A stretch of DNA of 64,000 nt from Sanguinoderma infundibulare (taxonomy: Eukaryota; Basidiomycota; Agaricomycetes; Polyporales; Polyporaceae), in contig JAVLRN010000004.1 in NCBI GenBank assembly GCA_032821775.1, forward strand, positions 1,798,001 through 1,862,000, read 5' to 3'. A model generated the notes under the pieces. It was not told the origin of the DNA. It saw nothing but the letters and a program-made list of their open reading frames with translations, and made no database searches. The position numbers were made by a program, and so were the translations under genes. Of the stretch, positions 35,084-47,314 are shown piece after piece (positions within the stretch are counted from its first letter, which is position 1; each line of letters opens with the position of its first letter).

Positions 35084-37948
35084 ATGTCTCGTCTCATCAT
35101 AAAGAACTTGCCTGCGTACCTCACGCAGGAGCGATTGCGAAAACACTTCGATGCGTCCGACGGACCAGGCGGCACCCTCACCGATGTGAAACTCGTGCTG
35201 AAGCCGGACGGGACCTCGCGACGCTTCGGCTTCATTGGCTACAAGAACCCGCTGGAGGCAGAGCGTGCGAAGAAGTGGTTCAACCGATCCTTCGTCGACT
35301 CGTCGAGGATCACGGTCGATGTCGTTGATGTGAGTTCCATCCTTTCCTAGCTTTTTTTCTCTTTGCCTGAGCCTTCTGTTGTAGGGTGCGAAGGATGCTC
35401 CTGCTCCTCGCCCTAACAAGCGTCCGAGGCTTGGTCCTTCGCCGGCGGAGGTCGAGGAGGCCGTCAAGCCATCCGCAAAAGCAGCGAAGGCAACTAAGAC
35501 CTCCACCAAGGACAAGTCGAAGAAGGGCAAGCGCGACGAACTCGTCAACGAATTCATGCAGGTGATGCAGCCTCGCAACGCAGGTCCTTCGTGGAAGGAC
35601 ACCGACCCTATCGCTCCACCCACCGCGTCAACGTCCTCTAATGCCCTCGTCGATGCCAGGAAGAAGAGTAAGGTGTCGAAGAAGGGCAAGGAAAAGGCTG
35701 ATGCTGTTGAGGGGCAGGACGGTGAGCAGCTGGACGAGCAGGGGGTGTCTGCGGAGGGGCTGTCAGACATTGATTGGTTGATGCGCCATACGAAGTCGAC
35801 TTTAGACTCGGTGGATGAGTCAGAGAAGGTCTTCGAGCAGTCGGATGACGAGCGTATGGACGAAGATGTGGATGAGAGCGACGGGGAAGACGATGTACGT
35901 TGTGTTTTGTCCACGTTTACTTCCTCATTCTGATGACTAGTACCAGGCGGCTGCTGAGCCCCCTCCAGATCCAACGAAAGCAACCATCATGCAAACATCT
36001 CGTCTATTCCTTCGTAATCTCGCCTTCACCTGCACTGAAGACGAGATTATGGAGCTTTTCCAGGCACACGGTGACGTGTCTCAGGTGAGTAGATGTATCT
36101 TCGTTTCGTGCACAGGATGGGGGACGAGAGACGGGTTAGCAAGATGATAAAACTGAATAGGGACATCAGACTCGCATGCGAGGGTGCTGATTATTCAGGG
36201 AAATCGATAGTAGAAATTTATTCTGAACTATGCCCGTCTCTGTTCATCCTATCACTCATTTCGTTTGTTCATCGTGAACGTCCGTAGTCAGGCGCTGACA
36301 GAATCTTTGTCAGGCTCACCTGGTTCTAGACTCCAAGACCCAGCAGTCGAAAGGTCTGGCGTATGTTACGTTCACTAAACCTGAACAAGCTTTGGCGGCG
36401 TATGAAGCTCTCGACAAAACATATTTCCAAGGACGTCTGCTGCACATTTTGCCTGCGGTCGATAGAAAAGGGAGGGCGGAGGAGGCTGAGGGCGACGGGA
36501 AAAAGCGGACAGTAAAGCAGGATCGGGATGCGAAGCGGAAAGCGACGGCGGGGAAGGAGTTCAACTGGGCGATGTTGTACATGAATGTACGTACATACAT
36601 AATGAATATATTTCGTCGGTCACTAGTAAGCTCACGCACCCCTTCCATGTAGAGCGATGCCGTGGCCTCGTCGATAGCGGACCGCATGAACGTCTCAAAG
36701 GCGGACATCCTCAACCCCGAGTCCGATAACGCCGCGGTGAAGCTCGCGCTCGCGGAGACGCACGTCATCCAGGAAACCAAAACCTTCCTCGAGCAGCACG
36801 GTGTAGACCTCTCTGCCCTGGACAGTTCCGGCTCGCGGCGACCTGCGCGCTCGGATCGCATCATTCTCGTCAAGAACATCCCGTACGGTACATCTGCCAC
36901 GGACGTGCGCACGCTGTTCGAGCCCCATGGCGAGCTCCGCCGCGTGCTCGTTCCGCCCGCAGGCACGCTCGCCGTCGTCGAGTTCGTCAATCCGGACGAT
37001 GGTCGCAAAGCCTTCCGGGCCGTCGCGTACCGCCGCCTAGGCAACTCGGTCGTCTACCTCGAGAAGGGCCCGGAGGGCATGTTCCTCACCGACGAGCCCA
37101 TCACAGACGTAGACGCAGCGATCCCTGCACCTGGACCTGCCACCACAACGGGCGGCGCTCCGGCACCACCCGTCGCTCTCGTGGAAGAGACCGCCGACGA
37201 GGCTGCGTTGAGCGCGGGGACAACGCTGTTCGTCAAGAACCTGTCGTTCGGAACCCCGCCCGAGAAACTAACGCAGGTCGTGCGGCACCTGCCCGACTTT
37301 GCGTTCGCGCGCGTTCAGACGAAGCCGGACCCCGCACGCCCCGGGGCACGTCTCAGCATGGGCTACGGATTCGTCGGGTTCCGCACGGCGGATGGTGCAC
37401 GGCGCGGGCTGAAGGCCATGGAGGGTATGGTGCTCGACGGGCATAAGCTCGTCGTGAAGTGGGCTGGGCGCGGGGCGGAGGAGGAGGGCGGGGGAGAAGA
37501 GAAGGTCAAGGCGCGGACGACGAAGATGATCGTGAAGAACGTGCCGTTCGAGGCGACCAAGAAGGACATCCGGGAGCTCTTTGGGTGCGTCTTCTTTCCC
37601 GTTTGCCTCCATCCCTTGTCGACATGATGCTGATGAGACGCGTTCTGCAGTGCGCACGCCCAGCTCAAGTCCGTGCGGCTGCCGCGCAAGTTCGACCACC
37701 GCACGCGCGGGTTCGCGTTCCTCGAGTTCACGACGCGGCAAGAGGCCGAACGCGCGTACGCGACGCTCCGGCACACCCACTTGCTTGGCCGGCACTTGGT
37801 GCTCGAGTGGGCCGAGGAGGGCGATGTCGACGTCGAGAAACTGCGGGAGAAGGCGGGCGCTGGTTATGGTGGCGGCGCGGAGATGCCAGGGAGGAAGAGG
37901 AAGTTGGACTTGGGAGATGGGGATGGAGACGGAGAGGAAGAGACGTGA
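35084..37948 (+). CDS. MRD1: Mrd1/RBM19-like pre-rRNA processing protein, five RRMs
   Basis: Six exons (35084-35329, 35385-35894, 35941-36084, 36314-36586, 36653-37584, 37651-37948) give about 800 residues, as expected for Mrd1. RRM1 spans residues 1-82 (SRLIIKNLP...RFGFIGYK). RRM2 is near 268-345 (RLFLRNLAF), RRM3 near 459-530 (RIILVKNIPYG; its RNP1 is weak), RRM4 near 580-663 (TLFVKNLSFG, GYGFVGF) and RRM5 near 682-760 (KMIVKNVPFE, RGFAFLEF). The Lys-rich linker after RRM1 and an acidic block before RRM2 are typical. Mrd1 is an essential nucleolar factor needed for early cleavages that yield 18S rRNA. The third intron (36085-36313) is unusually long for this window. The start gives RRM1 directly after MS. 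Confidence 0.94.
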
Positions 37949-38738
37949 GATGGGTCTGGTCTACACCTTGCGCGGGAGTTCAAGTGAGTCGATCCAACTT
38001 CGTTCCATCTTCTATGTGAATTAATATTCTCAATGTGTTGATGTTTGTTATTAGCTGTGTAAACCTCTTGAGGCAAACGTCCGGTGACATATCATTCCGT
38101 GGACTGCTCGGCGACTCTACCCATTGCCGAATTGTTGGCAGCGTGGTATGCGATGTGGATTTTTGTTATGCGTTCCTTGGGAACAGGGAACGTCCCGACT
38201 CCGAAACACGGACCAAACCTTGACCGCACCGGTACTTTGTACTTACGCTCTCAGTTGACTTCCTGACGCCGCCGCTTCTTGAATGCCATTTAAGATGCCA
38301 ATTTAACTCCTCGAACTCGCTTAGTTGGTTCTACTAAATCCGTTCTCCGTTCTACTGCAGAAAAACTTTGTGTACTTCGCAAACCTGGCGGAGACGGTGC
38401 TGTCTGTGCATGCATTCCAACCCTGGTGCTCTTTCCTCCTCAATGATTGGTTTTGCAGCTACAGTACTGTAGCCCGTGAGCCATTATGGCGCTGCGAAAA
38501 TGTATGCACTCCGTCGACCGGACGTTAACGTTGGACAGCGGTCAGAGCGGGAATGATGAAGTGCCAACGGACATCAGCGATGTCGCATTTCACTGGCTAC
38601 TTCGTATGAGGCTGTGAGTGTCACTGCATTCCATAGCCGTCTCTGGAATGGTATAATATGTCGAGACTGATACTCTACAGCTCTTCGCTTGCATTGACCC
38701 CTAGCCTTTCCTAGATGCAGGTTGCGTCTCAAGATCTC
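37949..38738. other. Intergenic
   Basis: Between the MRD1 stop and the DUF6533 copy 2 start. No additional gene or RNA was recognised. Confidence 0.5.
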
Positions 38739-40441
38739 ATGTCCAATGCTACAACACCTATATATGTATTGTCCGAACAGGAGATAATAGGCTTGCTGTA
38801 AGTTCACTCCGTTTCCCTAGGTTGGCGTGCTAAATCCAGCATGTTGGCCAGCAACCCTTTGTGGATTTATGTCGCGATGGCCTGTATAGGTATGCCCACC
38901 CAGTTCTTCTATCCAAGAATGTTGCTCACATATTTCAATCTCTGAAGTCTTGACCGCATACGAATACCTGCTGAGCTTCGATGCCGAGATTCGAGTCATC
39001 TGGGGCCGCAAGTTCAGTATCCCCACAATCCTATTCTTGCTCAACCGTTACCTCCTGCTTTTGTTTCAACTATCGTCAGCCTTGGAATCCTTTATCAGAT
39101 GGGATTCAGACGAGGTGAGATCTTCCGGGCACGCTTTATTTCGAGCTTGCGCTGACCATTCCATTCATCGCCGTAGATGTGAGCAGAATACACTTCACCC
39201 CTGTTCACCGATCGTACGCTCTACTGACTGTCGAGCTAATCAAGGTGTCGATTTTCTTACGTTTTGTATACCTCCGTATTGATGCTCATGTCGCTCGCTC
39301 GCGGAGGTCAGTGACTCTCCCCTCATTGGTGCCATGTGGATCTTACGTGGCTCCCAGGATTCACTGCTATCCGGATTCACGCCACCAATGGTCGTAGGTG
39401 GTTCTGGACGTGCCTCGTGTTCCTTCTGTCCTGCCCCCCTGCGCCATTCAACATTGTAGGCGTTCACATGCCAGTACATCTTTCTCCACTTCTGACGACC
39501 CGCGCAGGCGACTTTGGTTCTCACGGCACGGTACCAGTCATTCAAGGCGGCTGGTATTCCCCTTGCTCTCGGTTGCTTCGAAAAGACTGCTCAGCTCCGA
39601 GGGCCATCCTGGCGCAGGTATGTCAGCCTCGTTCGTCGGACTGTCTGCCATATACTAACAGCTCTCGTCTTGCAGCAGTACGTTTCGCTCTTTCTGCGGA
39701 CCGGGTTTTCTGGTCGAGACTTATCTCAGACCCAGGCGCAATCGCTCTGCAAGCGGCCGCGTGCTTGGGCAGCACGATTGTCGTTTGCATCACTTGGTAC
39801 CGAGCGGGGGAGATCGTGTTCGCAGCGCGGGGGATAAAGACGAGGCCGGCCTTGGCTTCGGCGATGCTTCGCAGTGGTGTGTTCTATTTCTCAGTGTCTT
39901 AACTCCGCTGAACAGCGCTTTGCAGGAACCATGTTCTTCCTGTACGCACACTGTCTCTCCGAGTTCATGTATGAAATTAATCCGGGCTACAGGGCGAGCC
40001 TGATTACCAACGTGTTGCAGATCTACCTCTTCGTCGCTGTAAGTCCATGCTCTGCAGTGCTGTGCCATGGTTTCCAGCTCAAAAATAGCAACGCCCAGTG
40101 GAATATCTCTATTGCGCTCGTCTCGAACACGTATGTTGTTCGCATGCCCTTTCCAAAGGTCCTAGATGGCTTCCTCTGACTTGCATGAGCTCCCCAGTAT
40201 CGGGTCAATCGTCACGTCGCGCTTTATCATCAACCTCCGCATGGCCGACAGCGCTAGCGTCCTGACGAGCCCGACCGAAGACCGTGGCTGGGACACTTCG
40301 CGCTTGTCCGCAATCAGTTTCGGCAACATTTGTGCCCCTCTCGATTTCGGCGGTGATAACGAGCGTGAGGGTGAGGATGATGATGGTGATGATGATGATG
40401 AGATGATGGTTGTAGGCGTCCCGAGCGCAAGGGAGGTCTGA
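38739..40441 (+). CDS. DUF6533 seven-helix membrane protein, copy 2
   Basis: Exons 38739-38797, 38840-38889, 38948-39114, 39177-39178 (2 nt), 39245-39306, 39358-39455, 39508-39617, 39676-39677 (2 nt), 39736-39876, 39926-40038, 40099-40130 and 40198-40441 sum to 1,080 nt, about 359 residues in one frame. The DUF6533 signature YEYLLSFDAEIRVIWGRK and SIPTILFLLNRYLLLLF define the first helices. Others are YVLYTSVLMLMSLA, TCLVFLLSCPPAPF, LGSTIVVCITWY and VLQIYLFVA. The C terminus is acidic (GEDDDGDDDDEMM). The family is an abundant basidiomycete group of GPCR-like membrane proteins of unknown role. Every intron has GT-AG ends. The two 2-nt exons are required by phase and are discussed as findings. 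Copy 1 on the opposite strand has the same exon lengths at nearly every step. Confidence 0.8.
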
Positions 40442-41084
40442 GATTAGCAAGGCCTATTAGGCCTGTGACTTCCAGACCTCGTCGTAGGTGGCAGGCTCGA
40501 TGGTTTCCGAGTCATTCGAGACAGCCGGTGCGTATTGTTGCCAGTGAAATCAACCGAATTCCAGCTGACATCTCAGTCTAACAGGGCAACGGCAGGAAGA
40601 TGGGGGAACGCAAACATTTTTCAGAGGAGCCCGCGTTTCGAAGAATCACTCCAGGCCGCTATAGCGACCTGCCAGCGCATCGTCTACTCGGTGGCGTGTT
40701 CAGTTCCCCCGCATCCATCGCCATGAGCTGTATCTCTGTCGCAAGCGCACTGGCAAATCTGCTTTGCTAGGTCTCATTTTGACCCTGGATCTGCAGTTCC
40801 GTCGTCGACTCACCATTCCGTTACTGAACACTGCGGTGCACTGTAAACAAAATTCATTCCTGAGTTGGACGGCTTTCGATGGCTGTAGAAGTAGCTTGTA
40901 TACTATACATTATTCTCGGTTTGTTTCATGAACAGCCGGAACTAAAAGACATGCCATCTATCCATATATTCATGTTGTTCGATTGGCACATCATAATATG
41001 GCGTTGAATACGGGGTTGTTCGCTACAGCGGTAGCGTCAAAAGATTTGAAACGTGGTTTAGAGTACTCGACATTTTGATAGAAC
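40442..41084. other. Intergenic, convergent gene ends
   Basis: Between the stop of DUF6533 copy 2 (plus) and the stop of F-box copy A (minus). No further feature was recognised. Confidence 0.5.
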
Positions 41085-42792
41085 CTAGCACCGACCGCGC
41101 TCGAAACAGATGGCAAGAATGCGCCCAAGAATTGCGATCCACCCAGGATCGCCTGGTAGAGTCTCCAACGGTTCCAATGGTAGCAAGATCACGGGGTCAA
41201 AACATGATAAGCTCATCCTCTGTCTGTACTCCTCCGGATCCAGGCGCGGGAACAGGTCGAGGAGATACCTCGCCCAAGCCTCCGCGTTCGTGTCGGAAAG
41301 CTCGTACAAGTTTGTCGCGACGCAGATCTGTTGGACAGATAAACGCCGCATTGTATGGAGCCCTGAGCCACGAGGGCTGAAAGGAGAAGGGATTGCGTGG
41401 ACACCAATGATGGGTAGGAGCAGACGAGGGAGGGTGAGCTCCTTGAGATCGTGGCAGTGACGATAGAGGTGGTGGATTGCATTTATTGACACAGCAGGTC
41501 CCGGCTTCATCCCGCCCTCGAGGAGGAGGTGCTTGAGTTTGGGCCAAGCCCCTGCCAGAGCCTCGACGTCTGGATCGTCAATCCTCATGATGACGGAATC
41601 CGAGGAGCCCAAGGAGATGAAGCGGAAGTAGCATACGCCACGGAGAGAGAGCAGAGGAGCGATCAGGTCGCGGAGGGCGGGCTGGCGGTGGAAAGATGCA
41701 AACTCCGGGATGCGAAGCGTGAGGCTCTGGAGCACGCTAGGGGATACCGCGTTGCAGAACAGCGTGAGGATGGCGGTGATGTGAGTTGGTGTGTCTGCAT
41801 CCATCAAACGACACTCCATTTGGGCGGTTTCGAGTGCTTGGAAGCGAACGAGGTTGAAAGCGGTGGAAAGAGTGGGTACGCTTCCCCTCACGAACAACTT
41901 CCGGAGGTCGCGAACGGAAACTATACGGTCGAGTCCAACCCAAGGACCAGTGGTGATGGACGTAGCAAGAGAGGTAAGGTTCGGTTTTGTCATGTGATCT
42001 CGGAAGTCTGCGAGTCCTATGCCTGGACCAAGCAAGTTTACGATAAAGAGCCGATCAAAAGAAACGAGTTCTTTGGTGAGCGATGACCGCGCCTGAGGCT
42101 CTTCTCCCGCGTCAATGATGATCTCCTCTAGGGCTGGAGAGGATTGATGAAGCCTGCGAAGTAACTGGACCTTTGTCACTTCGTCAACAGCTGCGAACAA
42201 GAAGGCGATGCGACGGAGTGATGGGCCGAAGAGTAAGGAGAGTGAATCCTTGAAAGGGACACCCCACCACTCGATGGAATGCAGCAGAGGAAGGACAGTG
42301 TTCCCGCCGTTATGCATTACGACGGAATGCATGAGAAGACGATGGGATTCCTTTATTTCCTGCGAGTCGTCTTCACGGTGGACTAGGATACGGACGTGGG
42401 CAGTGTGCCACAGGAAGCGGTCCCATCGAATTGGATCGCGGTATAACTGCGCGCCACTGACCTGGAAAGCGGCATGAGCGAGACGTAAACTCTTGTGACA
42501 GGCTGCTTACTTTGCGGAGATACTTGAGCTCGTCACCGTCTCCGCCCTTGAAGTAGGGATGCGGGGCGTCAGGAGGAGCCAGCGGTTGCCAGAGGTGGAG
42601 CGGCGTCTTGAGATTCCTCCACAGGACTCGTACCGCAGGCTCGTGGAACGCACGACAGACAGTCGCACATCGCGCCAAACAGTGGTCTTGATTGCCGTCG
42701 GACGCGTACGACCATTTCACAAACGTGAAAATGCCATAGAGGATATCATCATTCATCAAGACTTGGGTGGAGGCCGGAGGAAAGTCTGTCAT
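41085..42792 (-). CDS. F-box-like protein, family copy A
   Basis: Exon 1 (42792-42511) and exon 2 (42461-41085) join in phase 0 to about 552 residues. Exon 1 is the F-box unit shared by this local family: PASTQVLMNDDILYGIFTFV, then ARCATVCRAFHEPAVRVLW. Exon 2 starts VSGAQLYRDPIRWDRFLWHT and continues with leucine-rich strands, for example LQSLTLRIP, LKHLLLEGG and LKELTLPRL. It ends with the family block ARYLLDLFPRLDPEEY. Predicted SCF substrate receptor. This is one of two copies that look undamaged (with copy D at 53104). Confidence 0.78.
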
Positions 42793-43864
42793 GTTGAGTT
42801 CTGGGAGTATCGTGGGGATATGGAGAGTGAGCACCTGTCGAAGCTGGACGAGCTCCGTCGGCTGCCACGTGCATAAAGATTGGGGCGGATGTCGGTCCGG
42901 TGCTCTCCACCAATCACGGAGCAGCACGGAGCACTGCTTGTCGGCGCCACCTATCTCTCTCTTGCGTTCAGAATCACCAAGCGACTCGCCACGGTGGTGA
43001 TTTACTGATGCTTACCCAGATACATGCACTTATAATGGCGAGCTTTGGTTATGACCGCGATGCGGTGTGTCTTACCTGTTTACTTATAATTTGGTTGTTC
43101 GTGGACTCCAGAACCATGGCCAGGCGATGCCCTGTAGAGTGTGGCAACCCTGACCGCCGGTATTGTAGTCAGGAGTAGCAAAACCTCGTCATGTAACGTC
43201 GTGTAGCTTGGATACTGGGGTGAGTGCATCTTCAAGCAGTATCTTCCGATCGCGGTGCCAGCGTTGGGCGCGCATACAGTAAGCGTGCTATGCAGATGCT
43301 CCTTCCACCGTTCCTCTGCGAGGCAGTGATGCTTTCGATCGTTTCATCCTGAGACTTCTGTGTAACTACATTCATATGTACTGATACAAAGTGCCACAGT
43401 TTTCCGTTCTTCAAGCGGATATCCGCCTTGGCGATGTTGGCCTTCTCCGTGTCTGCCGCCACGGAGGCTACAGCTCTAGCACGCTGCGACGAATGCTGCT
43501 GGTCGATCCAGCCAACGTACTCTGCGCCGAGACGTTGAGTGTCCGAGGAAGACCCTGTCAGGGAAGAATGTCACAGGTTTGACTCGTGGCTCGGGCGACT
43601 GAGGAAGATGGATCGTGAGCGCTTGGCCTTGGCCAAGGACGCAATCGACCCACTTCTCGCAGAGTATTCCGTTATATCGGTCCAGCAAGCTATCAGCCAA
43701 ACGCCCACCTGTCCATATTGGCCTCTGGAACGCGAACTTCCCTTTCAGCACTCTGTGCCTAGCTGTGGTATTTAACTGTGTGCTTGGTTCGTTGGCAGCC
43801 ACTCATCCCTGCCATCTCTCAGGCTTCCACCAAGGATCCCATTCTTTCGCTCGCGACAAACTCC
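42793..43864. other. Intergenic with lipase promoter
   Basis: No exon chain was recognised. The last 170 bases, with the motif ACCTGTCC followed by ATTGGCCTCT, closely resemble the sequence before the second lipase near 58890-58970. The promoter was therefore part of the duplication. Confidence 0.55.
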
Positions 43865-45065
43865 ATGCGTTTTTACACCACCGCCATCGCGGCCCTCGGT
43901 TTAGCAGCGTCCACGCTCGCTCTCCCTAGTTCTAAGAGATCAGTTACGGCCGTGTCTCCTGAAGAACTTGCCAGCTTCGCGCCATTCACGCAATTCGCTC
44001 GCGCAACGTACTGCGACACGGACAGGCTCAGTCGCTGGGGGTGTGGGGAGGCCTGCGCAGCCATTCCGACCTTCCAGCCCACCTTGGTCGGCGGCGACGG
44101 GAACGTTATCCAGAATTGTGGGTATATTTCTGCAATATCGCCTTCGCTGAGTTAACGTTCGGGTTGTCTGAAATGAATTTCTGTTTGTTCCACAGTTTTT
44201 GTTGGGTTCTGGCCGGAGCAAAACTCGGTCATCGTGGCCCACCAAGGGACCGATCCCACTCAACTGTGAGTGCTTAAATGAGCCGAGCTGCTGGAATGCA
44301 ACGCACTGATTGTGTATTCAATATCTCACAGCATGGCGGTCCTGACAGACCTCAACTTTTTCCTGACGGACCTGAACCCTACTCTGTTCCCGGGAGTGAC
44401 GCCCGCTGTTCAGGCGCACAGAGGCTTCGTCACCCAACACGCCAAAACTGCGCTGCCGATCCTGACGGAGGTCAAGAAGCTGATTTTTGAGAAAAATGCC
44501 ACCCAAGTCGTCACGGTACGTTGCCTTCCACCCTCGCTTTCGAGTCTCCATCGGTTACGGAGGTCGCTCACCTGCCATTGTTTGCTACCCAGGTTGGACA
44601 CTCGCTCGGTGCCGCGCTCGCCGAACTGGATTCACTCTTCTTTACCCTCCACCTCGACCCCTCCATCCATATCAAGGCGGTCACGTACGGTACGCCGCGC
44701 GTGGGTAACTCCGCGTATGCGGCCTTCTTTGACTCCAAGGTATGCCCGATGTCTTATTCAGTATCGTGCCACGCTGGAGCGGCATACTCACCGCTTATGC
44801 TCAGGTCTCGGACTTCGTCCGCATCAACAACAAGCGCGACCCGGTCCCCATCGTCCCCGATCCTATCCTCGGCTTCCAGCATCCGCACGGGGAGATTCAC
44901 ATCATCTCACCCGGAAAGGCGTACGCCTGCAGTGGGGACGACAACGATACCGATGCGCAGTGCACGGTCAGGACAGTCCCGCTCCCAATCCCCATCGTCA
45001 GCAGCATTCTGGATCACCTCGGTCCTTACGAGGGCATCATGGTTGGCACGATCTTCTACACGTAA
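43865..45065 (+). CDS. Secreted class 3 lipase, copy 1
   Basis: Five exons (43865-44117, 44196-44265, 44332-44515, 44593-44739, 44805-45065) give 304 residues. A signal peptide is present (MRFYTTAIAALGLAASTLAL). The class 3 (Rhizomucor miehei-type) lipase triad can be traced: Ser in VGHSLGAALAEL, Asp in NNKRDPVP and His in LDHLGPYEG near the C terminus. Two Cys pairs near the N terminus (ATYCDTDRL, RWGCGEACAA) and CSGDDNDTDAQC suggest disulfides. Such enzymes hydrolyse acylglycerols or feruloyl-type esters outside the cell. All introns are short and phase-consistent. The gene shares its exon structure with the copy at 59028. Confidence 0.92.
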
Positions 45066-45631
45066 GAGGGCCACGCCCCCCGGCATTCTCGAATGGGTGT
45101 TTCGAGCCAAGGAGGCTGGCATGATCGTTTAGGTTCAGGGTTTTAGGTTCGGGTTTTAGATGGAGACGCCCGGACGTTATACCCTATTCTCGCTTTGAAC
45201 GAACCTTGGTTAGTCGTTTGAGAAATTGCATAATTTTTGCTTACTTTCTGGGTAAGCCTTCTTTCTGGCAATTGATTTGACATCTCGGAACATTTTGTGG
45301 GAGTCAAGCTGCCAGCTCGCACCTCAATGGTTCCGCCTCGACCATGACCGCGACCGGGACTGTCGAGTCTGTTATAGGCGTTGGGGTCAGGGTGCAACGG
45401 CGAGAATCGGACAGGCGAGGTGATGAAAATGACCGGGGTCTAGATCTGTAACATTGACATCGGAAACACTGGTATCTATTCTAGATTACTCTGAGCAGAT
45501 GGCGTACATATACCCCATAGCGTTTCTCCAAAAGTTCGAGCATGAATGTGATCCGGGCACAGAAAGTGAACTTTATCTGGATGGTTGAAAAGGCCAGCGA
45601 GAGCCTCCCAGGGACGTTCGACTGACAGTAC
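45066..45631. other. Intergenic, convergent gene ends
   Basis: Between lipase copy 1 (plus) and the broken F-box copy B (minus). No further feature was recognised. Confidence 0.5.
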
Positions 45632-46980
45632 CTAGACCCGCTCGCGCTCGGAAGAAATGCGGTAAATATGCGTGATAACCTTCTTCCACTGCTCATCGAG
45701 ATCAAATACGAGGGCGCCGCGAGCTTCCGCTTCGGAGCGGTCATCCATCACATGTTTGTATGACTCTGCATCCAGCCCCGGGAAGAGCTCGAACAAGTAC
45801 CTCGCCAAAGCCTCTGCCTGTTCATCCGGGACGTTTCCAGTATCTCCGAACGCCGGCACGCATTGGCCTCTGACGGAGAACTGTCGAAGCGGATGGCCTG
45901 GGGATGGGGTGCGATACCGGTGCAGGGACGCAGGAATCGAGTGTACGCCGACCGCCGGGCAGCGAATGTTGTCAGTGGAGAGCTCCCGGAGGTGTGGATC
46001 AAGTGGAGGGCGAGGATGGAGAGCGGAGAATGGGAGTCGAAGCCATGGAGGAGGAGATGCTCGAGCTTCGGCCAGGCGCGCACAAGCGCCTCGATGTCCG
46101 CGTCATCCATGCATATGCATAGAATGGCGTCTCTGTGTGAAATGTGGAGGTAGCGAATGTCGCGAAGAGGGAGGACCGGAGCGATCAAGTCACGAAGGGT
46201 GAGCTGTCCGCTCAACGAGTTAGGACCATAGAGCTTGAGGGTGAGACGTTGGAAGCCGCTAGCAGATACGGCCTTGGATAAATGCGCGAGAAGCGCTATG
46301 ATGTTGGCCGTGGCGTTGTCTTTATCAGGAGGGGGTAGTATAAAGAGGGTGGTAGACTTCAGCACTTGGAAGTGGACAACGTTGAAGAGAGCTGCAACAA
46401 CAGGTGCGGTTCCTTGCATGCTGATCTCCCGCAGGTCGCGAACTGAAATTGACGAGGAAGGTCCGGTCCATGGCCCAGTGACGTCGACAATGAAGAGGGA
46501 AAGAAGGTTGGGTTTTGTAATGAGATCTCGGAAGGCTGCAAGCCGATTGAATCGGTATATCTTGGCGGCACGGAGCCGATCGAAGGAAAGTAGTTCCCGG
46601 ACGACGGCCGGTCCTACGCCAAGCGCCTCTCCCGGATAGACGGTAATCTTCTCGAGGTACGGCGAGGACTCGCGTAGTCCACGGAATAACAATGCATGGT
46701 CCGGTTCATCGCATCGCACAGCGAGGTCCGCATCGCGAAGCGTCGAGGTGAAGAATGGGATGGCGATCGAACGGCCAACTGTGGTCCAGTCGCCGGCCCA
46801 GTCAATGGAGGACAACAAAGGGAGAATCGATTTTCCACCGCTCTTCACGAGAAGAGACTTTATGAGAAGGCGATGCGCCCTGTTCAATTCTGGCCAATCG
46901 TGGGCTATGTAGAGTCTGATCGAACGGACGCGAGAGGTGTGCCATACGAAGCGGTCCCATCGTGTTGGATCATCGTATTC
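45632..46980 (-). pseudogene. F-box family copy B, second-exon half with frameshift
   Basis: Matches exon 2 of copies A and D from YDDPTRWDRFVWHT onward, with blocks LRDLIAPVLPLRDIRYLHIS and LEHLLLHG. Near 46000 the frame changes: the upstream part reads LALHLIHTSGS, while the family continuation (HLREL..., VGVHSIPA..., ARYLFELFPGLDAESY) is in another frame, ending at 45632. A short deletion is the likely cause. The F-box exon is absent upstream of 46980. A matching F-box exon occurs on the other strand at 48827-49179. As it stands the copy lacks both a start and an intact frame. Confidence 0.8.
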
Positions 46981-47297
46981 CACTTTGATCCACCCCCAAA
47001 CCAGCCCCTCGCAACTATCGCACTCGCTGCATCTTGTTCCCGGAATTCGCGAGCGTAGGGAACAGAAGCCCTAGTGTCGGCTCAGAAGAAGACAGAAGTA
47101 CGCACCACACCGCTGTAGACCCCGGCGTGAGCCATCGGGCCAGTGCCGTACATGTCTGACTCGACAGGCTTGCTTGGTGTGACGTCGAGTGTAAAGTGCC
47201 CTACTTGTTGTTCACTGGTGCTGGCTGTTAAGCGATAACGAGAGGGGATCGGGCAGAGAGGCGTACTCCGGGAGGTGGTAGTAAGGTCGGAACGACA

Positions 47298-47314
47298 TAG
47301 GCTGTAGCACGGGT
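47298..47314 (+). repeat. hAT left terminal inverted repeat
   Basis: TAGGCTGTAGCACGGGT, exact complement of the right end. Preceded by the 8-bp target duplication at 47290-47297. Confidence 0.9.
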
